From the NCBI RefSeq assembly GCF_011075055.1, contig NC_058141.1:930001-994000 (forward strand): 64,000 bases of DNA. The letters are read 5' to 3'. Shown one piece after another: positions 26,389 through 37,150 of this stretch. Position 1 is the stretch's first letter. Every line of letters starts with the position of its first letter. A program made the translations under genes and the position numbers. Under the pieces are notes generated by a model. That model was not told the DNA's origin and did not search any database. It was given only the letters and a program-made list of their open reading frames with translations. The stretch is from Mangifera indica (lineage: Eukaryota; Streptophyta; Magnoliopsida; Sapindales; Anacardiaceae).

Positions 26389-26419
<31 letters not shown>

Positions 26420-29400
26420 AGGGAGGAGGAAATTACTTTTCAAAGTTGAAACTGAGGAATGACATGTGAGTTTTCAAGACTCAAAGGAAAAATGTGATAA
26501 AATTATATATTTTTTTTTAATATTATTGATAAAACAATGATTTAACCTTTAACTCTAACAAAAAAATTTTAACAACAGATAGTTTATAGGTGAATATTTG
26601 AGTTTTTGAAACTTTACAGGTATGCATTTATCTTTGCATTAAAACTCAGGTAAAAAGTGGTCTTTTGCCCTTAAAAATAAATTAACCATAAATATATGAT
26701 AACACGTTATTTAAATAGTTAATTAAATATTCTGACTTGGATGGATATAGCAATGCTTCTTTGAAATACAAGAAACAACTAAAATGCAAATGCACATCTA
26801 ACTTTCTACATTTCATGTGCATTCGAATCCTTCTGACTTTGTGCTACGACAATATTTCAAAGTCACATGTCTTAAACATAAAGTATTTTATCAATTTTTT
26901 CATAATGTCATCTCAAATTTCTAGTCTCGATTCAATCAATTTGCTCGAGTTTGAGTCAAATATTAAATTTGTTTCATAAAACGACTCCAATTCAAACATT
27001 TAAGTTTAATTTTAAGTAAAATTATTTTTTATTAAGTTCAAGTCTGATCTAGTTAATTTTGAATTTATCTTAAATTAGATTTAGGAAATTTAGAGTTAGA
27101 TTTTGTCTAAGTTGTGTTTGAATAAAACTCATCTTAAAATTGATTTAAATTTAAAAAATCAACTCAAAATTGATGAATTAAGGATCAAACTTAGTTTTAA
27201 AAAATAATTTTATTTAAAATTTACACAAAATTAATTAGCTTATACTCAAATTGTTTTGATCATCTCTAATTCCTTTTGTTTCATAAGAGCAAACTCAATC
27301 AATTGACTCAAATTTCTTATTCACTAAAACATTGATAATTAAAATTCCACTTACACATTGGCTCTTCAGTCTGTCTATGAAATGCAAATTTCTCTCCAAA
27401 GACACCCACCTAGATTATATAACTATTCTTTCACCCCTCATATTTTACAAATTGCTAAATAAGTATTAATACAATATTTTTAATAAATTTCCCCTTAAAT
27501 TTTAGGAAATTTGTAGGCAAAACCATATTTCTTACCATATTTTATCATGGTTGATGTTGACGACATTTTTTTGTCATCAATTAAAAGTATATAATTTTAA
27601 GCACTACATAAGATAAGTTATGATAATAACAGTTAGAATTAGTTAAGTGATTCTATTATCCACTAACCTGATAATTAAACGTAATATGAAGTTTACGAGA
27701 AAATATTAAAAACAAAAGATATATTTAATGTGGTTTGATCAATTACTCATAAGCTTATAGTTATAATTATGTTATTTAATTATGAAAAAAATGTTTTTAT
27801 CGAGTTTTTATAGTGATTACTGAAAGAGTATTTTGAGATTTTTGTTGTTTTTTTTTTTTAAAGGGATTTCTCACCCATTTTCATATATTTGTTATAAATA
27901 CTCATTTTCATCAACTATGTGTTATGCTTATAGGATAAAAAGAAAAATTACCATTTTATTTTTCCCAATTCAAATTTAAATCTGAAAATTAGGTAATTGA
28001 TATTTAAATAATTTCTATTTGTCATTTTTAGTTAAGAGACTTCTATTTATATATCAGATTGTTGGTAGCAGTTCTTGTAGTTTACTGCTTCATCGGGTGT
28101 TGTTTCATCAATTTAACCAAAGAGAGGTTTTACTATATTTTATATGTACATGATTTTATACAAATTAGTATATTTTAAAATTATTGAGTGATTTTAAATG
28201 TCTAAGATTATCATGTCAGTTTGTAGGAAATAATTTATTTGTATAATTTGTATACGTAACATTATGTTTTTGTTATTTGACAGCTCCAAAAAAAAAAACC
28301 CTCATGAACAAGACTAAAATGCTTTTATAGTTAAAATTTATCACCGATAAAGTTTTTAGAATTACTATAAGAAAGTTAATCAAAAATTTAGAAACAATTT
28401 GCCCCCTTGGATTTTATGAAATTTATAAACTTATTAACAAATTTTAAGGGTGAATTTGAGCTAAATCGAACTTAAATAAAAGTGAACTTAAATTTAAATC
28501 CGATCTAAATTAACTCAAATGATAAACAGTAACTCAAGAAAGAAGAAAAAGTGTTGCCAAATTACTAAAAGAAAAGGAATTGTTAACAAAGTTAATTGGA
28601 TAAGATAAAAAACAACTTTGGTGAAAAATTTTGATGAGCTTTAAAGCTCGAGCCTAACCACTGAGATAGAACTTTAGCTAAGTTTTGTTCATTTGAATCG
28701 AATATAGTTTTAAGCCCGTGCATACTTGATTCGAACCCACGCGTGGATGGGCTTTTGAAAAAAGTGTAAAGAGAAGTGCTTCTATCATGAAGACGTTGGG
28801 TGCAGAGACTGAAAGAAAGAAGTGCTTATTGGGCATAAGTCCAAAAGTGCTTTTGAAAGAGACAGAACAGGCAGTGGATGGATAGATTTCAAAGGCGGTT
28901 GTCAATTGTTCGGTGAGGGGGCAAGTGGTCAATTCACCTCCTCTCTCCCCGTAGCGTCTCCAAACTTCGACGCCAAAAAACTTCTTGATAATTGCAGGGC
29001 AGGGGTACCCTACATTGCATATATAATGACAAAAATACCCCTTCTTGTTTTCCTTTTTAAATTTTGTTATAAATACATATAAATAAACTGATATATTATT
29101 ATAAAAAAAAATTTATAATTTTATTATATTAATAATTTAAAATTATTCAATTATATATAACACATTAGTTTTTCATACTTATTAGTATTCAAATATTTAT
29201 ACTTAAAATATTATCGTTTTTATAAATTTAAGGTAACAATATTTGAAGATATACAATTATATTTTTTTATCTAATGAAGAAAAAGAATTTTGTCTTTTTT
29301 TAAATTAAATAGACCAAAATTTTCGATTTTTCTATTGAATTTTTTATTTTCCTATTAGATGAACCCAATTTTTATTATTTTATATTAAAGGTATCGAACT

Positions 29401-30540
29401 ATTATTTGAGTTCAAACGATGATTAATAGGAATAATTTGATAATTTTTCTTTAAAAATGTTGGACATTTTATACATGACATAAGATTTTTTATTCATATT
29501 GTTTTTTTAGTAGAAAATTTTTAAGTTCAAAGTTGAAATTTGAAAGTTTGAAAGTTTCTTTCTTATTTGGATTTAACAAGAAACTTGTGAATAATGATAA
29601 AAAATAATTTATTTAGGTTTGAAGAAAATCATTGTTATGATTAAAAAATTTAAACAAACAAAATACACTTTAAAAACAAAATGAAGCAAGTTTTAACCGT
29701 TTGACTAAAAAAATTTTAAAAATATACAAGATGTAATTGAGAAGTTGTAAGAAAAATATAATGCATATTTAGAGGTTAAATATATTTTTGTATAATAAAA
29801 TACAAGTTTGATCGTTTGAACAGAAAAATATAAAAATTCAGTCTCTTTATTAAAAAAACAAAGTTTGGTTAGTAAAAAATTATCATAACATCATTTCTAA
29901 ATTAAAAAAATTAACATAATTCATTTTTAACGACGTTAGAGGTTAACCCTATTTTTTGTATGTTGAAATATACTCTGGTTTCTTCAATTAGTAAAAAAAA
30001 TTGAAAAGTTTAATATCTTTAAAAGAAAAATCGATGCATTCAAGCATTGTTACCTTTCATAAATTATTATAAAAGCGTGATAAAAATAGTATAAGGTATC
30101 AAATTATTATATTTTTTTAATTAAAAAGATCAAATTGTTTTTATTGAATGGATTAAATTCACATATTTTCATATTGAAGGGATTGAAATTTCAATTTTTT
30201 TTATCAAATGAACTAAATTTTTAATATTTACTATTTAAGATACTAAACAAACATAATTAAAATTGTTTATTTTATTTTAGATAAAAAAATTATTAACATG
30301 GTTTATTCAATAGAAAATAATAAAGTTTAATCATTTTTATGAAAAATAAAAAATCTTTATTTATTAATAAAAAATTAAAATAAATTTTCAATCTTGTTTC
30401 AATTGAAACATTAAAAATCTAATGCTTTTAATTAGAAAAAATTAATTTTTATCTTTCCAATAGAAAAAATTAATTTTTATCTTTCCAATAAAAAAAATTG
30501 TAATAGTTCGATTATGTGTCGATACCCTTTAAAAAAATGA
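21390..30540. other. AT-rich intergenic region, ~9 kb, no gene recognised
   Basis: No frame resembles a known protein. Most of it is long A/T-rich sequence with degenerate inverted repeats (near 22070-22240, 25380-25750, 26940-27250 and 28130-28270). A less AT-rich island at about 25080-25370 contains CACTCCCTTCATTTTG and TATAAATGAGC and could be a promoter remnant. Another at about 28680-29045 has an open frame on each strand but no family I recognise. A 29-base poly-G run is at 26391. A diverged Mutator-like MITE may cover about 26240-26680. Confidence 0.6.
26391..26419. repeat. Uninterrupted 29-base poly-G tract
   Basis: Twenty-nine consecutive G follow AGGAGGGGTT and precede AGGGAGGAGGA, in AT-rich surroundings. 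The sequence downstream (GGTGAATATTTGAGTTTTTGAAACTTT, read in part) resembles the ends of the Mutator-like MITEs, so the tract probably lies inside such an element. The translated proline-rich frame over it is an artefact. Confidence 0.85.
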
Positions 30541-30694
30541 TTATTTGGTTTGTCATGGAATCAAAATCCAAAAGGATAAAACGGTCATTACATTAGGGTG
30601 ATTTGGTAATTTCATCAGAAACTGAGGTATGTTTGGTGTTGTCGCACGTTCATTGGAAGATCCGAAGATCCCTTCAGCGGACTCTCCGAGAAAA

Positions 30695-30722
30695 ACGCTG
30701 TTGTATTTATAAACAACAGCGT
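30695..30722. promoter_or_regulatory. 10-bp perfect hairpin with TATA-like loop upstream of the aldolase remnant
   Basis: ACGCTGTTGT (30695-30704) and its exact complement ACAACAGCGT (30713-30722) enclose an 8-base loop ATTTATAA. It lies about 75-100 bases upstream of the aldolase ATG at 30797. The loop looks like a TATA box, so this is probably the core promoter of the former gene. Whether the hairpin matters is unknown. Confidence 0.45.
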
Positions 30723-31742
30723 GTGGCAATTCCCGAAACTGAAGGCCGATAAATCGCCTCCAACAGACCCCGAGAAATCGTAGTCTCGTGTCAGCCATGG
30801 CCTGTGCAAGCTTGGCCAAGCTAAACGCAGCGTCGTCTCAATGGATCGGCCAACAATCATTCACTCAACGCTCCCGATCGTCCGCCCCCACTCATTTCGC
30901 AACTCGTCGAGTTTCCCTCCCGATCCACGCCGGTTCTTACACTAATGAACTTGTTAAAACCGCCGTCAGTTCTCTACTCTTCATCTTAATGGTCCCTTTT
31001 TCGATGCTTCATATTTTATCGTTCTTGTTTGAAATTTAAATTTCCCGTGTTGATTGCTACTGTTTGATCTTTTTGAATTGTGATTTTTTTTTAATTGTTT
31101 TCAGGGTTAAAATTGGATCTTCATCAAGGTTAGTTGAAAGTAATAAAAAGATACTAAAGTGTTATTTTTATTAAATATATTAATTATTTTAAAATATTTT
31201 TTTATATTAATTCTATAAATACTTTGGTGGTTGTAATTAAACTCTTATTATATTATTTGTCATATTATTAATAATTTTTTATATTATCTGTTATATTATT
31301 ATTAATAGTATAAAATTATAAAAATATTTTATTATTTGATAAATTAAATCAATTTATCTCATTGATAAAAGATAAATTATTACATTAATATTTTATACTC
31401 ATGAATCAAACACACTTACCTTTGATTAAAGAGAATAAAAGATGATTTTAATAATTTATTTTTTATTAATAACATTATATTGATTGGTTTGGTTTGTCTG
31501 TTAATAAAATTTTAAAGAAATTTGAATTTTATTTTAATTTAAGATAAATTTACTTGAATATATATTAGGTATATTTAAGTAAAATAATATATTTGTATTA
31601 TTTTATTATTACTTATAAAATATAATAATTATTTATATATATTAATTTATTCATATACAATATTAATTTTTGAGATAATCTATCTTTGTGTTAATTATCC
31701 AATTTTAATAATAAAATATTCCTTAAAACAAATGTATTATTA

Positions 31743-32866
31743 AGGTACGTTTGGATCATTAATATTATTTATTGCAAAAAAATAAAAAATAAACACAAAG
31801 ATATAATATCTTGAAGATTAGTATGTATTATAACTAAGTTTGGTAAAATTGACATTATGGATTATTATTGTATTTGGTTGATAGAATACCAAATATTTTT
31901 TTAACTTATTTCCAATACATATATATATGGGAAAAGAATAATTTCTCATTCAGATTTTAGCCTAATTTCAAAATCATATCCATAACAAATGAAAAATTTA
32001 AATACCTACCCATAGGTTAACTGTCGTTCAAATTTTCAACTAGAGATAGGAGTAAAATCATCATTTTACCTATAAACTTTAAAACTTGGAAAATTTTTAT
32101 CATTTCCCCTTCCAAGTTTTAAAAACTAACACTTGAACTTATCCTCAAAGTTTGAAAAGTTTAGATTTCACCTTTAGGATTTGCTTCCTTCTCCGACCAC
32201 CATCATTTCGATTGACAGTTAGCGATTTCCACCGATCTTCCATCTCCAGCTATGAAGGACGACCTTTCATTGTCCAGATCGAGACGACGCTTTGTCTTCC
32301 AAATCTGGACAACAAAAGGTTGTCCTTCGTTGTCCTTTGTAGCCAAAGATGGACAATCAGTGGAAAGCATCGGTTGTCTTTCGGAATGATGGTGGCTGGA
32401 GAAGGAAACAAACCCTAAAGGTGAAATCTAAACTTTTCAAACTTTGAGAATGTGTTAAAGTATTAGTTTTTAAAATCTGGAGGGGGAAAATAATAAAAAT
32501 TTCAAAGTTTTAATGTTTATAGTTAAAATGATATTTTTACCCTGCCTTTAAATGAAAATTTGGAAGACAGTTAGTCTATGGGTGAGTATTTGAGTTTTTC
32601 AACTATTATGGATAAAATTTTGAGATTAAACTAATAGTTGTTATTTTACTTGAAAATGAATGTATTTTTAATCTTAAAAAATTAATCATTAAGGATAAAA
32701 TTAAGTTTATGAAAGTATTAATTAGATTATTCCCATATTACCAATCATGTAAGATTTATCAGATTTTTTTTATTACTTAACAAAATAAGATAATATCAAT
32801 AATAAATAATAAAAGATAGGTTATCGAGATAACAAAAATTACCCCGAACTAAATGCTCCCATTGTA
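31743..32866. mobile_element. Nested MITEs within the aldolase remnant
   Basis: The outer left end GGTACGTTTGGATCATT (about 31747) and the outer right end, complement of GGGAGCATTTAGTTCGGGG (about 32866), match the Harbinger-like termini of the element at 2524. An inner element (about 31950-32635) sits inside it. Its arms contain CCTACCCATAGGTTAACTG on the left and the complement of CTCACCCATAGACTAACTG on the right, and its core is less AT-rich (CTTCCAAATCTGGAC, GACGACC). The inner type resembles the Mutator-like MITEs elsewhere. The 88-codon frame at 32152-32418 lies in the inner core and is not a gene. Confidence 0.5.
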
Positions 32867-33335
32867 GAGTTGAAGAAATTATCCAGTATTTAATTTTATG
32901 TTTGAATTGTAACAATTGATTGGATTAGATGAATGGTTGAGATTTTATATTGGTCTATAATTCAAAATTTAAGAGTTAAAGGATCCTGTTTGAGCTTCGA
33001 TTGTAAAATTTTGATGTTAGATCCATTCTTGCAGTTCTTGGCTATTTGTCATCTTTTAAATGATAAATCAAGGCGTATGGTATGATATTGTTCCCGATAA
33101 AATTACCAATTGGGTGTTTTGATGACTGAGTAGCAATGTGTTGGTTACATATACGAATGTTTTAGATATCAAATATTGATTTTTCTGTTATGATATGTTG
33201 AAATATTGTTTTATGTAACAAAATTATTGATACTTGTTATCAAATATTGGTCTGGTAATATTACCGGTTCTGGTAAAAATGAACCTTATGTTAATTGTAA
33301 AATATGCGATGCAAGCGTGACAAAGTTTTGAGATT

Positions 33336-33502
33336 GAATAATACTATATATACTTATAATGAGTACCAATTCGGATACCAATGAGATGTATCACAATGTG
33401 ATTGGATGATTTTGAATTAATGATAAAGTAATACTTAATCGCATAATGATACATTATCATTAATACTCAAATTGATACCCATTATAAGTACACAAAGCTT
33501 TG
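33336..33502. mobile_element. Short AT-rich MITE just upstream of an aldolase exon
   Basis: The left end TATATACTTATAATGAGTACC and the right end, complement of GTACTTATAATGGGTATC, form an inverted repeat. The core has ATGTATCACAATGTGATTGG and TTTTGAATTAATGATAAAG, matching the element at about 7733-7890. It lies 60 bases upstream of the surviving exon at 33562. Confidence 0.6.
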
Positions 33503-34742
33503 CTCTTTGAGACTTTTATTAAAATGTTTTTGGGTTGTAATTATTATCTTGGTCGTTGTAGAAAACTGTTGCATCCCATGTGGTCCTTCTGCTCTTGCTG
33601 TTAAGGAAGCTGCCTGGGGACTTGCACGATATGCAGCCATTTCTCAGGTATACTTTAATCTTCAAGACCTTTCATTTTGTCCATTTTCTTATTGGACTGT
33701 TTATTAGAGTAACTTGTTAATACATTTTATGTTTAACGGTCTTGTACTAGTCGTGGAACCTGAAATTCTTCTGGATGGTGACCACCCAATTGAGAGGACC
33801 CTTAAAGTTGCGGAGAAGGTCTAGTCAGAAGTCTTTTTCTACTTGGCCCAAAACAATGTCATTTTCGAGGGAATCCTCCTTAAGCCCAGCGTGGTTACAC
33901 CAGGAGCCGAACACAAGGAAAAGGCTTCGCCTGAGACCATTGCTAAATATACATTAACAATGCTTAAGAGAAGAGTCCCGCCAGCGGGAATCATGGTAAA
34001 AACTCAAACCGATCTCTCTTGATCAATATTTTCTCTCTTGAATACTCACAAGAGCTTACTGATAACTGTTTCTTGTTACGTTTAATTCTCAGTTTTTGTC
34101 TGGAGGACAATCCGAAGCAGAAGCAACACTGAACTTGAATGCAATGAAAGAAACTCCCAACCCATGGCATGTGTCGTTCTCGTATGCACGAGCACTGCAG
34201 AACACTGTCCTTAAGACATGGCAAGGTCGTCCTGAGAATATTGAAGCTGCACAGAAGGCACTCTTGGCTCGTGCAAAGGCAAACTCTCTGGCTCAACTCG
34301 GAAAGTACTCTGCCAAAGGTGAAAGTGAAGAAGCCAAGAAGGGAATGTTTGTTAAGGGCTATACTTACTAAGCAGCTGAAGTCCACAAAATGCTATGTTA
34401 GAATGAGCCAAAAGTTGACAGAATCGATGCCCCATGGCCTTGCATAGATGCTATTTTGATGCTGTGAGAAGAAGATGAATATTATTAAGTATAAGGTTTT
34501 TGAGTTTATTTTTGTCAAGGCTGGAGAGCTTGAATAAGACGAACTGTAACCCAGGAGAAGAAAGCAAAGGGCTAGTAAAAGCAGGAATCTATGTATTCTA
34601 TCCTATGTTTTAAGCTTTATGTTATGGAGATTTTCTGGGGTTTGAAATGGTTTCTTTTTGGCATTTTGCATTAATGATTTGATGGCGGAAAAATCTGGTA
34701 TGGTTGGGGACAAATCTGGCAGGTAGGATACTCAAAAAAAAA

Positions 34743-35434
34743 GGCGCAGGGACTATTTTCACCCGAGTTTTGACGCATTCTTAAAGTTACATTCACGAAG
34801 TTTGAAAAATACAAAATCACATATATAGATCAACTGTGGTTAAAATTTTATGTTAAAGACAAAGGTAAAATCGTTATTTTATTAATAATATTAAAAAATA
34901 TATAAAATTCATTACATTTCTCTTTAAAGTTTTAAAAAATAATAATTTTAAGCTCACTTAAAGTTTTTTAACTTCAAAAAATCATATTTTCACCTCTCCT
35001 CCCAAACCTATGGTTTTTTTTTCTTCTTTTCTTCTGTCATCATCTCCAACATCAATGATCTCCTCTCTTCACCTTAAAACATTAGTCGGCGTCTCTCCTC
35101 TTCAGATCTCTTTTTTGGAGACAAAGAGATTTCCGAATCTTTTCGTCTCAAAACATTAGCTGGTGTCTCCCCTCTCTAAATCTCTTTTTTTGAGACGAAG
35201 AGATCTAAAGACAAGAGTTATTCGTGTCTTGTCACGTGTCGATCAACATTTTAGGGTAAAGAAAAGAGGTCATCAACATTAAAGATAGTAGACGGATGGG
35301 GAAAGAAAAAACTTTAGGTTTGGAGAGAAGGGGGAATTGTGATATTTCAAAATTAGACAATATTAGACATAAAAATTTCGTAAGTATAATTTTGGAATCG
35401 TATCAAAACTTGGGTGGAAGTAAATCCTTTAGCC
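34743..35434. mobile_element. Mutator-like MITE (GGCCAAARGAC family), diverged copy
   Basis: The left end GGCGCAGGGACTATTTTCAC and the right end (TTGGGTGGAAGTAAATCC, then TTTAGCC) pair as an inverted repeat matching the family at 44817-45532. The interior has the same C/T-rich to G/A-rich inverted layout (TCTCCTCTCTTCACC; AAGAGATCTAAAGAC). No 9-bp duplication is recognisable. Non-coding. Confidence 0.6.
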
Positions 35435-36063
35435 TTGGAAAAAACTCAGGGGGAATTCAACCAAATTGACTTGAATTTAAATTTATATTCAGTTTAAATG
35501 AGTTGAAGTTGAATTAAATTTATTGTTTGATTGCTCAATTCAAAATTCTGGATTGATCATCGATTATTCACCAAAGATCTTCTCACTCTCTTTAGTGATT
35601 TTTTTGTCTATTCAAAGGTTATTGTTCATCATTCTTACTTATTCAAATTTAAACTTAAACTTGTTATTCCGAACTCGAAGTGATCTCTAGTTAACCCTTG
35701 GTTTGAATCCTCCCTGATGGGGAAAAATACGAAACTAAAAAGTGAAAAATAATCAAAGAAAATACAGAAACTGATAAAATGATACGTTCACGCCCCCTGT
35801 CAAGTTGTCACCGACTGACTCATTCAAAACTCAATTCAGTTTCAGCGTACAATGACGGAGTATGCAGGAACGCTCTGATCGGAATCTGGACACGTGACTA
35901 CTACCGGTAAGTGTGATTGTATGTTGACGTTAACTGGGTTTTGATCTCAATTTCTTGTGTTTTTCGTTTCTTATGTTGTTAGCTTCAAAAGTTTTGTTAA
36001 ATTTACTGAATAGAACCTCCAATCCCGATAAAGTTATCTCTAGACAGCGGCACCATGAACTCT

Positions 36064-36493
36064 CAAGGGGTTTGGTTAGTATTATTATTCTAACAACATA
36101 ATTTTTTATTATTTATATTATTTTATTTTATTCATAAAAATTAAAATATTTAATAATATTATATTATCAATAATAATATAATAAGTAATATAAAAAATAC
36201 TCTAATTATTATTTTTACTGTAAGTATTAAAAGATTATAATTATATTTTTATTTATTAATTTTTTAAATATAAAAATAATCTTATTTTTAATTAATATAA
36301 TAAATAACATAAAAAATATTTTATAATAATTATATTTAAAAGTATTTAAATAAAATAATATATTAATATTATATTTACCTATTTTTATTAAATTTTATCA
36401 AATATAGTAATGATTTATATCTAGTAATTTTCAAGATAGGTAATTTTTTAATTTTAATAATAAAACATTTTTCAAATCAAACGTTCCATTAAA
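36064..36493. mobile_element. Probable Harbinger-like MITE, diverged
   Basis: The left end GGGGTTTGGTTAGTATTATT and the right end, complement of GGAACGTTTGATTTGAAAAA, resemble the GGGGGCRTTTRGTT termini at 2524-2987. The interior is very AT-rich. Target duplication is unclear. Confidence 0.45.
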
Positions 36494-37150
36494 CTATTGT
36501 AATTAGATGGTATATTTGAGTGTTTTGGTTTGTGAAAATTGTTCTTTAACTTCAATCTTTCTATTTTTGTGCATATTAAAATATCTTACATTTGCAGTTA
36601 AAAGATTTGAGCTCAGGTGAGTCGAGCCCGAAGAAGGTCATCTTAAGCTCAAGCTCGACTAACGAGATTAACAATATTGTTGTGGGGTTAACAGTATCAT
36701 AGGTGGAACAAAATTGCCAAAGGGGCAAACAAACTGAACATGGATCGAACCCAAACTGACTCGTCCCAAATCCACCCCCTATTGGCAGCACAATTACTAC
36801 CTGAAACTCTTTTTAGATTGACTAAGATTATTTCAATTATAGGCGTGGTTCTAACAATTTTGCAATCCATACACACAATAGTATGGTTTAGCTTTTCAAA
36901 TAGTAGGTTTTAGGCATTTTGTCAGAATAATTAATTGTGAGAGTAAATTCTGTTTCCATATTTATGTTCCTTTATTAAATTCTGAATTAGTAGGCACTAA
37001 TTTTATTCAGCTCAACTTTGTTCAATCAAGCAGCACTCTCAATTTTTTTTTTTCAACTAGTGGAAGATTGTATGTAAGTTCAGATGTACCCGTCTTTGTT
37101 ATTTATAAATGTTCATGGTTATTAACTGTCTTTTTTGCTACATTTGTTAG

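Larger units (their letters stand above)
30797..34371 (+). pseudogene. FBA: Plastid fructose-bisphosphate aldolase, internally deleted pseudogene
   Basis: Class I aldolase of the chloroplast type (Calvin cycle: triose phosphates to fructose-1,6-bisphosphate). Exon 1 (30797-30964) is intact: a transit-peptide-like start MACASLAKLNAASS, then the mature start HAGSYTNELVKTA, ending at a GT donor. The exons for about 130 residues that normally follow (from KTVASPGRG to just before the IPNGPSALAV block) are absent. Homology resumes at about 33562-33647 (GPSALAVKEAAWGLARYA), 33735-33995 and 34093-34371, the last ending in the family C-terminus [15 protein letters not shown] and a stop. Lesions: IPN to IPC and a probable 4-nt loss near 33570, a missing AG acceptor before 33735, a TAG at 33822-33824 where Trp is expected (AEKVWSEVFF), and a two-codon loss in PPAVPGIM. 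The Schiff-base lysine block GILLKPSVV survives. The gap is filled by nested MITEs. It cannot make a working aldolase. Confidence 0.9.
34372..37150. other. Intergenic region between aldolase and helicase remnants
   Basis: This begins with probable former 3' UTR of the aldolase. It then contains a Mutator-like MITE (34743-35434), a less AT-rich patch at about 35790-35935 with a good splice-donor-like CCGGTAAGTG (which could be the first exon of the dead helicase gene), a Harbinger-like MITE (about 36064-36493) and the right part of a hAT-type MITE ending AAATCCACCCCCTA near 36782. No intact gene is seen. Confidence 0.55.

Noticed and set aside
26258..26443. Proline-rich minus-strand frame
   Set aside because: It is the translation of the poly-G tract.
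28640..28735. tRNA- or SINE-like words (GGGTTCGAATC and CTCAGTGGTTAG on the minus strand)
   Set aside because: The box-B-like word precedes the box-A-like word, and no cloverleaf can be folded, so it is neither a tRNA nor a normal SINE head.
30964..33561. Aldolase considered as a working gene with long introns
   Set aside because: The missing exons were not found between 30964 and 33561, and downstream exons carry a nonsense codon and a lost acceptor.
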